From contig JAHBMJ010000698.1 in assembly GCA_018398765.1 (NCBI GenBank), positions 14,559 through 27,058 of the forward strand: a stretch of 12,500 nt of DNA, written 5' to 3'. The translations under genes and the position numbers were made by a program. This document shows, piece by piece, positions 1 to 8,455 of this stretch (within the stretch, counting starts at the first letter, position 1; every line of letters starts with the position of its first letter). Below the pieces are notes generated by a model that was not told where the DNA came from, made no database searches, and was given only the letters and a program-made list of their open reading frames with translations. The DNA comes from Chromera velia. Lineage: Eukaryota; Sar; Chromeraceae.

Positions 1-21
1 CCCCCCCCTGCCTGCTTACAG

Positions 22-1211
22 AAACATCCCGGTGTTCCCGAAGTTGACGAACAATATCACGGAGATCGCCGTGATCGCAAAGTCCGCAATGGATGGGGGA
101 GCAGATGGTCAGTCACTCAAGGAGTTTGTGTTTGAAGGCGAAAGAATCAACAGGGTAGAGAGATAAGAGGAGGATATCGTGTGTGTGTTTGTGGGCCGAC
201 GAGGCTTCCTTCCTCTGTGTCTCACCCCTTGCAAGCTTCTTTTTTGAATGCGCCTCGATGAGTTCGCATTAATTCAGCATTCAGAATCAGCCTTTCCTTG
301 GAAGAGAATGCAAAAAGAACAACTTCAGCAAGAGAGATAGATCCATTCGTTTGTTGTGTTTGTTCCTTTTGTTCACTGTTTCCTTGTTCCTTCTTTGTGT
401 GTGCGTGCAGGGGTGACTGCCATCAACACGATGAGTGGAGTCATGGACCTGAACGGGAAGGGAGAGGCATGGCCGAAGGTGAGCTTGCGAAAGTCCAGCA
501 GGCTATCAAGCAGGCCAGAACAATGATGAAAAGAGGGGAGGAGAAAAAGCCTCCGTAGGATGACATAACTGCTGCCCTTTCTTTTCATCCGGGCCTTTCC
601 ATCCTCCTCCTACTTGCCTCCTTGTGTTTGTCAAATTCAGATCTTGCACAGTTCTGTTTATTGCTTTGTCTCGCTCTCCCCCTCTCCGCCTGTTCTTGAA
701 TGATCGATCTGCAGGTTGGCAAGAGCAAGCTGACAACCACGGGGGGCATCTCGGGAGACGTGAACAGACCCCTCGGGCTTCGTGCTGTCGGGGTGATCAA
801 CCGTCTCCTTCCTGACCTTCCCATCATGGCAACAGGGGGCGTCTCCTCTGCAGACTCCACGATCCAGTACCTCCACATGGGAGCCTCCGTCGTGCAGGTG
901 AGTGGGTGGGGAAGGGGGGGGGGGGAGTGGAACAGATGCTTCTTCTTCTGCTGCTAATTCTTGACGGCTTCTTTTGTGTGCTGTTGTCTTTTCGCATCGC
1001 CTTGAAAGAGTCGCATCGGCACCATTCTTCGTTGACCGCTTATCTAAACTATCTTTCCTTTTCGCTCTCCCTTATGCTGCAATTCTCTCTCTCGCGGTCC
1101 TCAGATCTGTTTTGGTTGTTTCTCTGCTGCAGATCTGCAGCTCTATCCAGAATCAGGACTACACAGTGATTGAGGACTACATCACTGGTAGGTCTGGTTC
1201 TCTCTCTCTGT

Positions 1212-1246
<35 letters not shown>

Positions 1247-2016
1247 ACCTTCCTGTTTTTGGGTGGCCTTTTGCATGCATTCAGGTTCCATTGGGTTGTC
1301 TGAAACATAACATGCTCTATTAGTTCTGTGAAAGGCTCTTTTTGAACTGACTTCGACAAAACGTTCTGTTCTCTCTGTGGTGCTCCCCGTGATGGATCAC
1401 AGATTTCGTCGAGTTTTGTCTGTCTGTTCCACGACGCCTGTTTGCCTGAATGCAATTTCTGTCTCCCTTTTTGTCTGCATGCAGGTCTGAAGGCCCACCT
1501 GTACATGCTCGGAAGGGGGGACTTCAAGCAGGAGGGGTGGGACCTTCAGACTCCTCCCTTCAAACATGGTCGGTCGGTCGGTCGGTCGGTGAGGTTTGTC
1601 TTCGCTTCCTTGCACTCTCTCTGTAGTGCTTCTTTGCTCCCTCCTTGCCGTTGCTCCTTGCGCCTTCTCTCCTTCTTAGTGGGTGGCAGTTCGCCAGTTA
1701 CTGAAAGAGAAGCGAAGGCACCAAAGCAGGCAACCTGGCCATCTGTGAGTGTGTTTGTATCAATGGTTGATTGGCTTTGTTGTGTTTCGATGCAGACGGG
1801 ACAGAGCTCGGAGAGCTGCCCCCGTTTGGTTCTTTCGAGAAGCAGAGACTGGAAATCCGTAAACAGAGACTTGCGGAGACGGACATCCAGAGCCTTCCCA
1901 TGGCAGACGACGCACCCTACAGAGGGGAGGTGAAGGTGCCCGCTCTGAAGGAACTCGTCGGTCCGTCCGTCAGCCTGCCTCCATCCTTCCCGGCTCTCTC
2001 TCTTTCTCTTTCTCTT

Positions 2017-2070
<54 letters not shown>

Positions 2071-2825
2071 TTTGTTTTGTCAGATGATGAATCTGTTTGT
2101 CTGTCTTTCTTTTGGGTTTGCTGCCTGTCTGCCCGTCTTGATCCGTCTTTCTCTTTCTACCAACATGCGTGGCGCAAGATCGAAATCAAGCATTTGCTGA
2201 AGAAAAGAATCGAATTACAAGAAAGACAACCACACATCGACCACATTCCTACCTGCTCCCTTAATTCTCTTGTGTTTGTTTGTTTACAGGAACGAGCAGA
2301 AAGGCGTACTTGAGGATGCACAACGACCTGCCGAGGGAGGACCAGGTCCTTGCCAAGATCCACCACGACATCTGCATCAACTGCGGGAAGTGCTACATGA
2401 CTTGCAATGGTCCGTCTGTCATTCAGCCAGTCGCTCACTTTTTTTCGAAAGTTCAATGAAAAACACGTTCCCCGTGACTCCCCCCCTTTCGAAAAAAAGT
2501 GGCTGATGTCTTCTTCTCTTCATTTTTTCTCCGCCGCCTCCGACTCCAAAGCCGCCGCGTGCAAGAAACAGTTTGATGTTTTCGTGTCTCTTGACCGGTT
2601 TCTTGTTGCTTTTCTCTTCTGCTTTTCCCCGTTTGTTCGTGCGTGCATGCAGACAACGCCTATCAGGCCATCACGTTCGATCCCGAGACCCATTTCGCCA
2701 ACGTGGTGGAAGATAAGTGTACCGGGTGCGGGCTGTGTCTGGCCGTGTGTCCGGTCCCCAACTGCATTGAGTTTGTGCCTCGGCCTGAGGACAAGCCGTT
2801 CGTGCCCGACAGAGGCCTCCTCTAA
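22..2825 (+). CDS. DPYD: Dihydropyrimidine dehydrogenase (NADP+), C-terminal eight exons, 5' truncated
   Basis: Cytosolic enzyme for the first, rate-limiting step of uracil and thymine breakdown, using NADPH through FAD, Fe-S clusters and FMN. Exons: 22-107, 411-478, 715-897, 1133-1187, 1485-1568, 1796-1960, 2290-2409, 2653-2825 (stop TAA). All join in phase with GT-AG introns, giving 310 complete codons. Seen: KLTNN (Lys7, matching human Lys709 at FMN), INT (Asn34/Thr35, human Asn736/Thr737, pyrimidine contacts), GGISG, ATGG and [16 protein letters not shown], all FMN-barrel motifs at spacing identical to human. Next comes a linker about 9 residues shorter than human, then [11 protein letters not shown] (nt 2373-2405, residues 242-252) and [12 protein letters not shown] (nt 2718-2753, residues 276-287). 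These are two CxxCxxCxxxC ferredoxin motifs for two [4Fe-4S] clusters, placed in separate exons. The protein ends FVPDRGLL, a little shorter than the human tail. The catalytic cysteine loop, NADPH and FAD domains and first Fe-S pair lie before the window. Human residue numbers are from memory of the family; identification is very secure. Confidence 0.97.
1211..1244. repeat. GT dinucleotide microsatellite in DPYD intron 4
   Basis: An almost uninterrupted (GT)n run of about 16 units lies 25 bases after the donor at 1188. It is a simple sequence repeat with no coding role. Confidence 0.95.
1569..1590 (+). repeat. GGTC/GTCG tetranucleotide microsatellite on a DPYD 5' splice site
   Basis: About five and a half GTCG units begin exactly at the donor used to join DPYD exon 5 to exon 6 (exon ends at 1568, phase 1). 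The array offers GT dinucleotides at 1569, 1573, 1577, 1581, 1585 and 1589. Only 1569 and 1581 keep the downstream frame; 1589 has the best consensus (GTGAGG) but would shift it. Confidence 0.85.
1994..2072. repeat. CT-rich and TATC microsatellite in DPYD intron 6
   Basis: A long pyrimidine tract, mostly (CT)n, ends in a few TATC units, near the 5' end of the intron 1961-2289. It is too far from the acceptor at 2289 to serve as that intron's polypyrimidine tract. Confidence 0.95.
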
Positions 2826-3660
2826 TCGTCTCCCTGTGTGGACATGCAGCCGTCTCCTTTCCTTTCCGCTCTCCTCTCCTGTCCTCTCCTGTGCTTGATG
2901 TCGTGTTGTCAGGTGACTGCCTTCTCTCCTCTTGACTGCGTGTGGTCAGGTCTGTCCTTTCTTTCTTTCTGCTCTGCTCTGCTTTCTTCTTCCTGTCTTC
3001 TTCTTGCTGGGGGCGGGCGCAAGGAGGAGAGAGGGAGAAGCAAAGAAAGAAAGAAGAAAGAACGAAAGAAACAAAGAAAGGAAAAAAGAAAGCGAGGAGG
3101 AGGTAGACTGGTTTAAATGGAACAGTTGGGGGCCGGGGAGTGAATGAAGGGGTGTGTGGGGACACTCACTGACGGTCTTTCGGTTGGCTGGGTCAGCAAG
3201 GAGAAAGAATCTTGAATGAGATGTGTGTATGAGGGAAAGAGGGAAATCAGAAGAAGGAAAAAGTCTCTCAGACAGCAGGACAGGTCAGAGCAAAGCTGTG
3301 TACTGTAGAGCGGGTGGAATTCGATCAGAGCAGCGAGAGGAGAGGAGAGACAGAGAGGAAGACAGGAGGCAAAGAGAGCGAAAGAGAGGGAAGACCCTTC
3401 TTTCTTTCACTCATTCTTTCTGCCTTTGTTCATTTCCCTCCTTGATGCATTCGTTCCGTGTGTGTAATGTATTGTAGCGTGTGGTGCTCTTTCTACGTAT
3501 TTATTTCCAGAAAGATGAAAACGGAAAAAGGGTGAATGGGTCGGAGATCGTTCTAGACAGAGACAGCCGAGGCGGGGAGGTGGACTAGAAAGAGAAGAGA
3601 AGAGATGCGGGGGTTCGGGGGAGGCAACGGAGCGCCTGTCGGTCGAGGCATAATCTGAAT
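2826..3660. other. DPYD 3' untranslated and intergenic DNA with strong purine/pyrimidine strand bias
   Basis: There is no credible gene. After the TAA come about 180 bases of pyrimidine-rich plus strand, then an almost pure purine stretch at 3018-3108 (GA, AAAG and GGAG runs), and another purine-rich zone about 3215-3392. No AATAAA is seen in this part; a TGTAA at 3463-3467 is the only short polyadenylation-like word I noticed and is weak evidence. Short open frames here are low-complexity products of the purine tracts (Arg/Lys/Glu on one strand, Ser/Leu/Phe on the other). Confidence 0.7.
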
Positions 3661-4060
3661 TCACTGGAGGGATACAGCATTCATGTGTACGTTTTTTTGA
3701 AGAGGTAGACAGATCTTTGTGACAAAATTTGAAGGTAAATTAATCGTTCGTTTTTCATTTTTCTTCTGCCTTCCTTCATGATTGAAGAGAGGGTTATTTC
3801 TCTTTCTTCCTCCACACACATCAGAGATGCGCATGAGAGAGGGCACGAAGGAGATGCTGACGGGATTCGGGACGGTTGGGCCTGGGAGCCGGAGGATGAC
3901 TGACGTACGCACGCTCGTATGCAATGGCACTATGGAAGAACGAACGAAAGAGTGAAAGGAGGAGTCAATCAATCCATCAATTAATTAATCCATCCATGCC
4001 GAAGGGGAGGGGAAAGGAGGTGAGTAAGTGACATGACCCCCCTTCCTCTTCCTCTTTTCG

Positions 4061-4100
<40 letters not shown>

Positions 4101-4640
4101 TGTATTAATATCTCTGCCTCCTTTCTCTCCTCTGTCTTAACATCTATAGGGAGGAAGCAAACAAACTTCGTAGGAATGTGGGTGACGGTACGCGTGGGGG
4201 GGGGAGGGAGGGTGAGAGGGACAAGCAACCCCGTTGGGGGGTATGCAGGGAGGCTCCTTCTGACAGGGTTCTGAAGAATCAGTGTGCCAAGACTGATTGA
4301 TTCTCTTTCTCTCAGGGCGTCAGCAGAGGTTGGTCGATTCATCTGCCCATCTAATGAATGAAGCAACGTACCGTCCTTTCGGGTCTCGTTTGCTCTGGTT
4401 ATCGCTCTGGTCTGATTGGTTGATTCCGATCGATGGGGGCAGGGGCAGATATAGAGGAAACGATGGGAGAGTTTCAGAAAATGGAGACGGACTGAGACGC
4501 TGTTGAAGGTGCACACAGAGAGTACGATGTGAAATCTGGATTCGTGCACAAACACTATGCAAGAGATCCTCCGCTGCCAGAGCAGCTGCTGTTATTTCTT
4601 TCTCTCTTTGGCCCTCAAAGATCGCCATTCCCCTCGCAAC
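3661..4640. other. Intergenic DNA, no gene supported
   Basis: Holds ATCA/ATTA/ATCC tetranucleotide-like sequence at 3964-3996, a (CT)n run at 4064-4097 and G-rich patches near 4195-4245. Minus-strand open frames are long only because of these repeats (one encodes an Arg-Glu run opposite the CT array) and show no recognisable domain. Confidence 0.6.
4064..4097. repeat. CT dinucleotide microsatellite
   Basis: About 16 CT units, followed by CCCTCATG. Simple sequence repeat in intergenic DNA. Confidence 0.95.
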
Positions 4641-5714
4641 ATATTTTCGAGCGACCGAAAACTGGTTGTTCGCTTCCGTATTGAAGTGATCTGACTTTAC
4701 TACCTTCTCCGACCGGTCTGTGCTTTTGCAATCTGAAAAAGCACCTCGGTAGGCTCTGTACGCAAATAGGTATTTACAAAGGCACCTAGATGTAGCTCAA
4801 AAGGCTTTGAACTGCTACACCATTCATTCTATCTAACTATGAGTATTTAAAGTCTGCATCGTTTATTCAGAATTAAAAAAAAATATAACATACATCTCTT
4901 AATTAATTGTTGATTAATTAAAATTACGAAATAAAGATAACTGTATGTTTTGGGAACCTTTTATAACCTAAAGTTATCTGACTGTTATCAAATTTTAAAG
5001 CGAAAAGACCATGGTAGTCAGTGTGTTCGCGCAGTTTACCTGTCGATCAAGAGAGCAAGAAAAAAGAAAAACGCTGAAAAATGTAAAATAATTTTTGCGT
5101 TTGTGTGGTGCTCGTCATGACGTGATGTTTAACTGGTTTTAAAAAATCCTCATACTAGTACAACTTTTATATTAACAAAAACTAACAAAAGCCCAAATTA
5201 TTGTTCCTGCATGCAGTTATCGCACAAAGTATGGTCGCAGATCTTTTAATTTTTATTATATTTCATGTGTTTGAAAGCCTATGGAAGACCGTCGAAGACC
5301 GTGGTCTACCGTGCTCTCCTATGACTCAATATAACTCTGGAGTTCTGTCTTCACCTAGTAGTTGGGTTTATGATAATCGTTAGGTGCTACCAGGCAGCTA
5401 CTCTCTATTGGTAGTCTACTATAACTTCGTGAGCAGTAGTGAACAGCGAAGCGAAGTGAAGCTAACTGAGCCTTACTGAACCTACTTACCCTATTTGCCT
5501 AGAATTATTGTGGTTAAGAATATATGATGATTGAAGGTTTTGTTATCCATGCCGCGTCCCCATATATGAGGGGCGGATCTAGCCTAGTTTGTCAGAAGGT
5601 TTACGAACAAGTCTACTGATCAATCACTTTCTCACTCGCGCCTCTAACTGCAGGATAAGAGAGCTAAATGGAGAGAGAAGAGACAGGGTAAAACCTTCAT
5701 AACCTTCTTTTCCC
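4641..5714. other. AT-rich intergenic block, no gene supported
   Basis: Base composition drops sharply to AT-rich compared with the flanks, and frames are densely stopped. It contains a hairpin with 9-bp perfect arms (4899-4907 and 4913-4921, TTAATTAAT with a 5-base loop), an imperfect hairpin at 4793-4819, and a small direct repeat of GAAGACCGT at 5284-5302. The change in composition would suit an inserted mobile-element relic, but I see no terminal repeats or transposase. Confidence 0.5.
4899..4921. repeat. Perfect 9-bp inverted repeat (AT-rich hairpin)
   Basis: Arms TTAATTAAT and ATTAATTAA flank a TGTTG loop. In such AT-rich DNA a 9-bp palindrome may arise by chance. Confidence 0.7.
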
Positions 5715-6370
5715 TTGACAAAGGCTACCCTTCGCCAAGAGAGAAAGACCTTAATCAAGAGAAGACCCTGTTCCTCTTCTCTCTTTTTAATTGACTTCCT
5801 TCTTCCACTCTTATCTCTTCAACTTCCTTCTCGTTCCTCTCCTGATTCATTTTTTTCTCCTTTTCTCTCCCTTTCAAAGTTAGTTTTTAATCAATCTTTA
5901 GAAGTCTTTCTTCTGGCATACCCAGGAAGAGTTGCCCACTTTACGTCTTCCGAGTCGAATGACCCGGAGAACGCTGTCACTTCCCTCCCGAGAAGGCATT
6001 CGGACTGGAAGGATCTGGAAGGGACCCCTGGTGCCCCTCCTACTGTGAATTCAGGAGAGAAAATTTACTGCTACGAAGCACTGAAAAGTGCAAGAGAGGA
6101 CCTTATAATATCGGTCCAGAAGTTTTGCCTGCGCTGCTTTGTCTCCCTCTCCCCTTCTCACTCTTCCTGCCCCCATCTTTACCACTTCCTTCAAAAACGT
6201 GATCGTCCCCTCCCTTAGTCTCTCGTACTATGTCATAAAGACAAGAGGTGTAAAACGAAATCCGATCTCATAACAGATCTCCCCATACCTGTCATTCTTA
6301 ACTTTCTTTATCACTTACGCTGTTGACCCTGCTGTCTTTGAAAATCTTTGCAAGTGGTTAGCATTAATTG
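5715..6370. other. Region with one possible orphan coding patch (5926-6112), otherwise no gene
   Basis: A plus-strand frame is open from 5715 to 6218. Its first half is low complexity (Ser/Leu/Phe from pyrimidine-rich DNA). From about 5925 the composition changes to a mixed, protein-like sequence (GRVAHFTSSESNDPENA, later SGEKIYCYEALKSARED). A CCCAG acceptor-like site ends at 5925 and a G|GTCCAG donor-like site lies at 6112/6113, so 5926-6112 could be an internal exon. I recognise no family and find no partner exon. It may equally be a decayed transposon fragment or chance. Confidence 0.25.
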
Positions 6371-7431
6371 AGAATGAATGAGTCACAGCGACATCTGCAA
6401 GCACAGTGTCTCCAGAGGGGAGGCCTGCAACTTTGAAGGAAATCGGGGCGTTTCTGTCTATTTTCGACAAGGTAGGTTAGAGTTAACAGGCCAAGCTGTC
6501 CAAAGGTGGGTTTCCGCATCACATAGCAGTGACGGAGTCCTTGAGGGAGGGAGTAAAAGGCATCTTTCATCTGTTTGTACCTCTACCACATACCCCCTCC
6601 CCGTCCCACAGGTCTGTACGTGTTGTCTTTCCACATCTAGCGGAGCGCCATAAGTGCAAGTCAGATTTTTTTAAATCTCAGGGATCGGCAAACCAAGACG
6701 GAGATGGATGGCTGTGGTGAAAAAGGTTAGGGAGATGCGAGTCTAGCCTGTAGACGGTATAGCTATCAGCTAAGCAGAGGTGCCAGTGCCTGCGCAAGAC
6801 TGCATACAGGCTTTACCTTTGGTTGGTAAAGCACCTAGCAACTTTTCTGTCTGAACTAAATGTAAGGCTTCCATCATGAGGTGTTATACTTCTTATCTCT
6901 CCCATAACAACCAATCTTCCATTTTTTTCTTCCACTCGAGTTGCAAAACTTGAGGGATCTTTCCTAATTCCTGTTCTATCCCCCCCTACAATCGGTGTAA
7001 GCTTGTTCCGCTCTCTTTACCCAAAACAAACCTGCAAAGTCTAATCTTGTTGGTGTTCTGAAACCCTGCTCTGTCAATTGGCTTCTCATTGCTGCAAGGG
7101 TATGTACCCCACAACCTGCTAGGGCTGCTGGTGCGATTCAAGATAGTTGACTAGACAGTTACGCTGTGAAGAAAGTATAAGAAAGTAAGATGAATTTAGA
7201 TATATTTAACATCATTATGAGGTTTAAAAAAAACAGATGAAGACAGTATGTAATACTATGTATTTCTCTTGCATGCAGTCTCATGCATACTATCCCTCTA
7301 ACACCTAACACCTAACCCCCAGTACATAGATGTAGCTTCGCGTTCGCATGAGCAAGGGAAATCTCATACAATCAATGATACGCCGTGCACAGACGTCAGA
7401 ATTAAGGCCCGGCGCGCAAGCAAAGTCGCGT
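6371..7431. other. Intergenic DNA with a stable hairpin, no gene supported
   Basis: Short plus-strand frames at 6378-6720 have no recognisable motif. The remainder, to about 7430, is densely stopped. Notable points are the hairpin at 6778-6836, a TGCATGCA octamer at 7270-7277, and a short pair of ACACCTAAC-like repeats at about 7300-7316. Confidence 0.5.
6778..6836. repeat. Hairpin with 8-bp stem and 7-base loop plus outer AGGTGC/GCACCT arms
   Basis: GCTTTACC (6810-6817) pairs with GGTAAAGC (6825-6832). A second short inverted pair, AGGTGC (6778-6783) and GCACCT (6831-6836), overlaps the right arm. It does not fit a tRNA cloverleaf. It may be part of a small inverted-repeat element. Confidence 0.55.
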
Positions 7432-7556
7432 ATCTGACGCACTCCGTGCGAATGGCCCGGAAAGCTAAATTTATTCTTGTTGCCCCTGCTTTAAATTTGG
7501 AAAGTGCCTCCTCAGCTGAATTGTCTTTCCGGGGCCGAGCTTGGCGTGCGTCAGAT
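7432..7556. repeat. Nested inverted repeat, MITE-like fold
   Basis: Perfect outer arms ATCTGACGCAC (7432-7442) and GTGCGTCAGAT (7546-7556) enclose GGCCCGGAAAG (7454-7464) versus CTTTCCGGGGCC (7525-7536, one extra G), and an inner AAATTTA (7467-7473) with TAAATTT (7492-7498). Three nested arm pairs in the right order make a long imperfect hairpin of about 125 bases. No coding sequence is evident. It looks like a small nonautonomous inverted-repeat element, though target duplications were not identified. Confidence 0.7.
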
Positions 7557-7609
7557 CTTTCCTGTAAATGTCGGACGCAGCCATCCGTGTGGTCTGGGGG
7601 GTGTATTTT

Positions 7610-7683
7610 TTGTTAAGTGCCCTCTCAGCTTCGCTTTCCGGGCCATTTGTTAAGTGCCCTCTCAGCTTCGCTTTCCGGGCCAT
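7610..7683. repeat. Exact 37-bp tandem duplication
   Basis: Copies at 7610-7646 and 7647-7683 are identical (each begins TTGTTAAGTGCC and ends CCGGGCCAT). A third, diverged relative lies at about 7497-7537, inside the neighbouring inverted-repeat structure (AAGTGCCTCCTCAGC, then CTTTCCGGGGCC), so the tandem unit appears to be derived from one arm of it. Confidence 0.9.
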
Positions 7684-7692
7684 ATTTATGTA

Positions 7693-7714
7693 TATTTGCG
7701 TATTATTTGCGTAT
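7693..7714. repeat. Exact 11-bp tandem duplication
   Basis: TATTTGCGTAT occurs twice in direct succession, ten bases after the 37-bp tandem repeat. Confidence 0.85.
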
Positions 7715-8087
7715 ATCTTACACGCAGTAGTGCAACAGTGACTCTCAGAGGCGTTCAAAGTTAACCTTACACTGAGGCGGTGGTCTGCGTTTTGTTTATC
7801 TTGTTGTTGCTTGTTTCAGATAGGCCCTTCATCTGTCGGTGTGCACGAGCGCTGGCAAGCGACATGAACACATGCGACAACACTGCAGCGTGTAAGATGG
7901 CTTCCAACAACACTAGAGATCCACTGTAAAGGTTCCCCCCTTTCTCTGTGTTGTCTTTATTCTGCGCACCACTTCGACATCACTCCTCTTACGGCAAAGA
8001 AGATTGAACGGCACAGAAGGTCAGTTTCTCAGAGCAACTTGCATCATATTTGGCCCGAGAGTCTCAATTTGATTGAAAACATCAAAG
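7715..8087. other. Upstream region of the IQ-repeat gene, first exon not resolved
   Basis: A short frame begins with ATG at 7864 (MNTCDNTAACK, with a second ATG at 7894) and reaches a donor-like ACT|GTAAAG at 7925/7926. A CTCAG acceptor-like site ends at 8032. None of the joins I tried gives an open frame into the downstream coding patch, so I do not propose a first exon. A promoter cannot be identified. Confidence 0.3.
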
Positions 8088-8264
8088 ATGCTCCTTTCAC
8101 AACTCTTCAACCAGACTGAGAGCGTTGTCAAAGAGATGATGAAAGACGCTATTTTGTCCCAGCAGCTGGTCACAGGGCAAGTCGCAGGGGCCAAGCAAAC
8201 CATGGGCTGGCATTGGCAAACTGCCTTGAATGAATTTTCTGGACGTACGTTGAACAGACGTTGA
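8088..8264 (+). CDS. Possible upstream exon of the IQ-repeat gene, uncharacterised
   Basis: The frame from ATG 8088 to TGA 8262-8264 has 58 codons and a protein-like, helix-prone composition (MLLSQLFNQTESVVKEMMKD, later QTMGWHWQTALNEFSG). A donor-like C|GTACGT follows codon 52 at 8244/8245. Joining it to the clear acceptor at 8455 leaves the frame one base out, so a missing middle exon, another donor or a broken gene must be invoked. A second frame in the same DNA, about 8234-8320 (YVEQTLRWAWSNRKEAAWRK), also looks coding-like and ends near a GTAAAG donor at 8301. That could mean an old frameshift near 8240. No family is recognised. Confidence 0.3.
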   Translation: MLLSQLFNQTESVVKEMMKDAILSQQLVTGQVAGAKQTMGWHWQTALNEFSGRTLNRR

Positions 8265-8455
8265 GGTGGGCGTGGAGCAACAGGAAAGAAGCTGCATGGC
8301 GTAAAGCGTTCGGCCGATCTAGATGACGTCAGAAAAAGACGGATGTTTCTGGATGATTTGCCCACCCACCCCCACCGCCAGTGCAATTTTCAATATTGTT
8401 GTTGCTGCCTTCTTTCTATCCTCTCCCCATCATCCTCTCGCTTTCCTCAATGCAG

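Noticed and set aside
1442-1933. 163-codon plus-strand open frame overlapping DPYD
   Set aside because: It reads through an intron and out of frame over DPYD exon 6; the spliced DPYD frame explains the conserved sequence.
3977-4555. 192-codon minus-strand open frame
   Set aside because: Much of it is the Arg/Glu translation of the CT microsatellite and low-complexity DNA; no motif and no splice support.
4785-4825. tRNA-like TAGCTCA motif with a hairpin
   Set aside because: No acceptor stem, anticodon arm or T-loop GTTCGA sequence fits around it.
7300-7320. Telomere-like CCTAAC words
   Set aside because: Only two imperfect units, internal to the sequence; not a telomeric array.
8021-8386. 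121-codon minus-strand open frame
   Set aside because: It overlaps the plus-strand coding-like patch; composition (Arg/Pro/Phe/Ser) and lack of splice signals favour the plus strand, although weakly.
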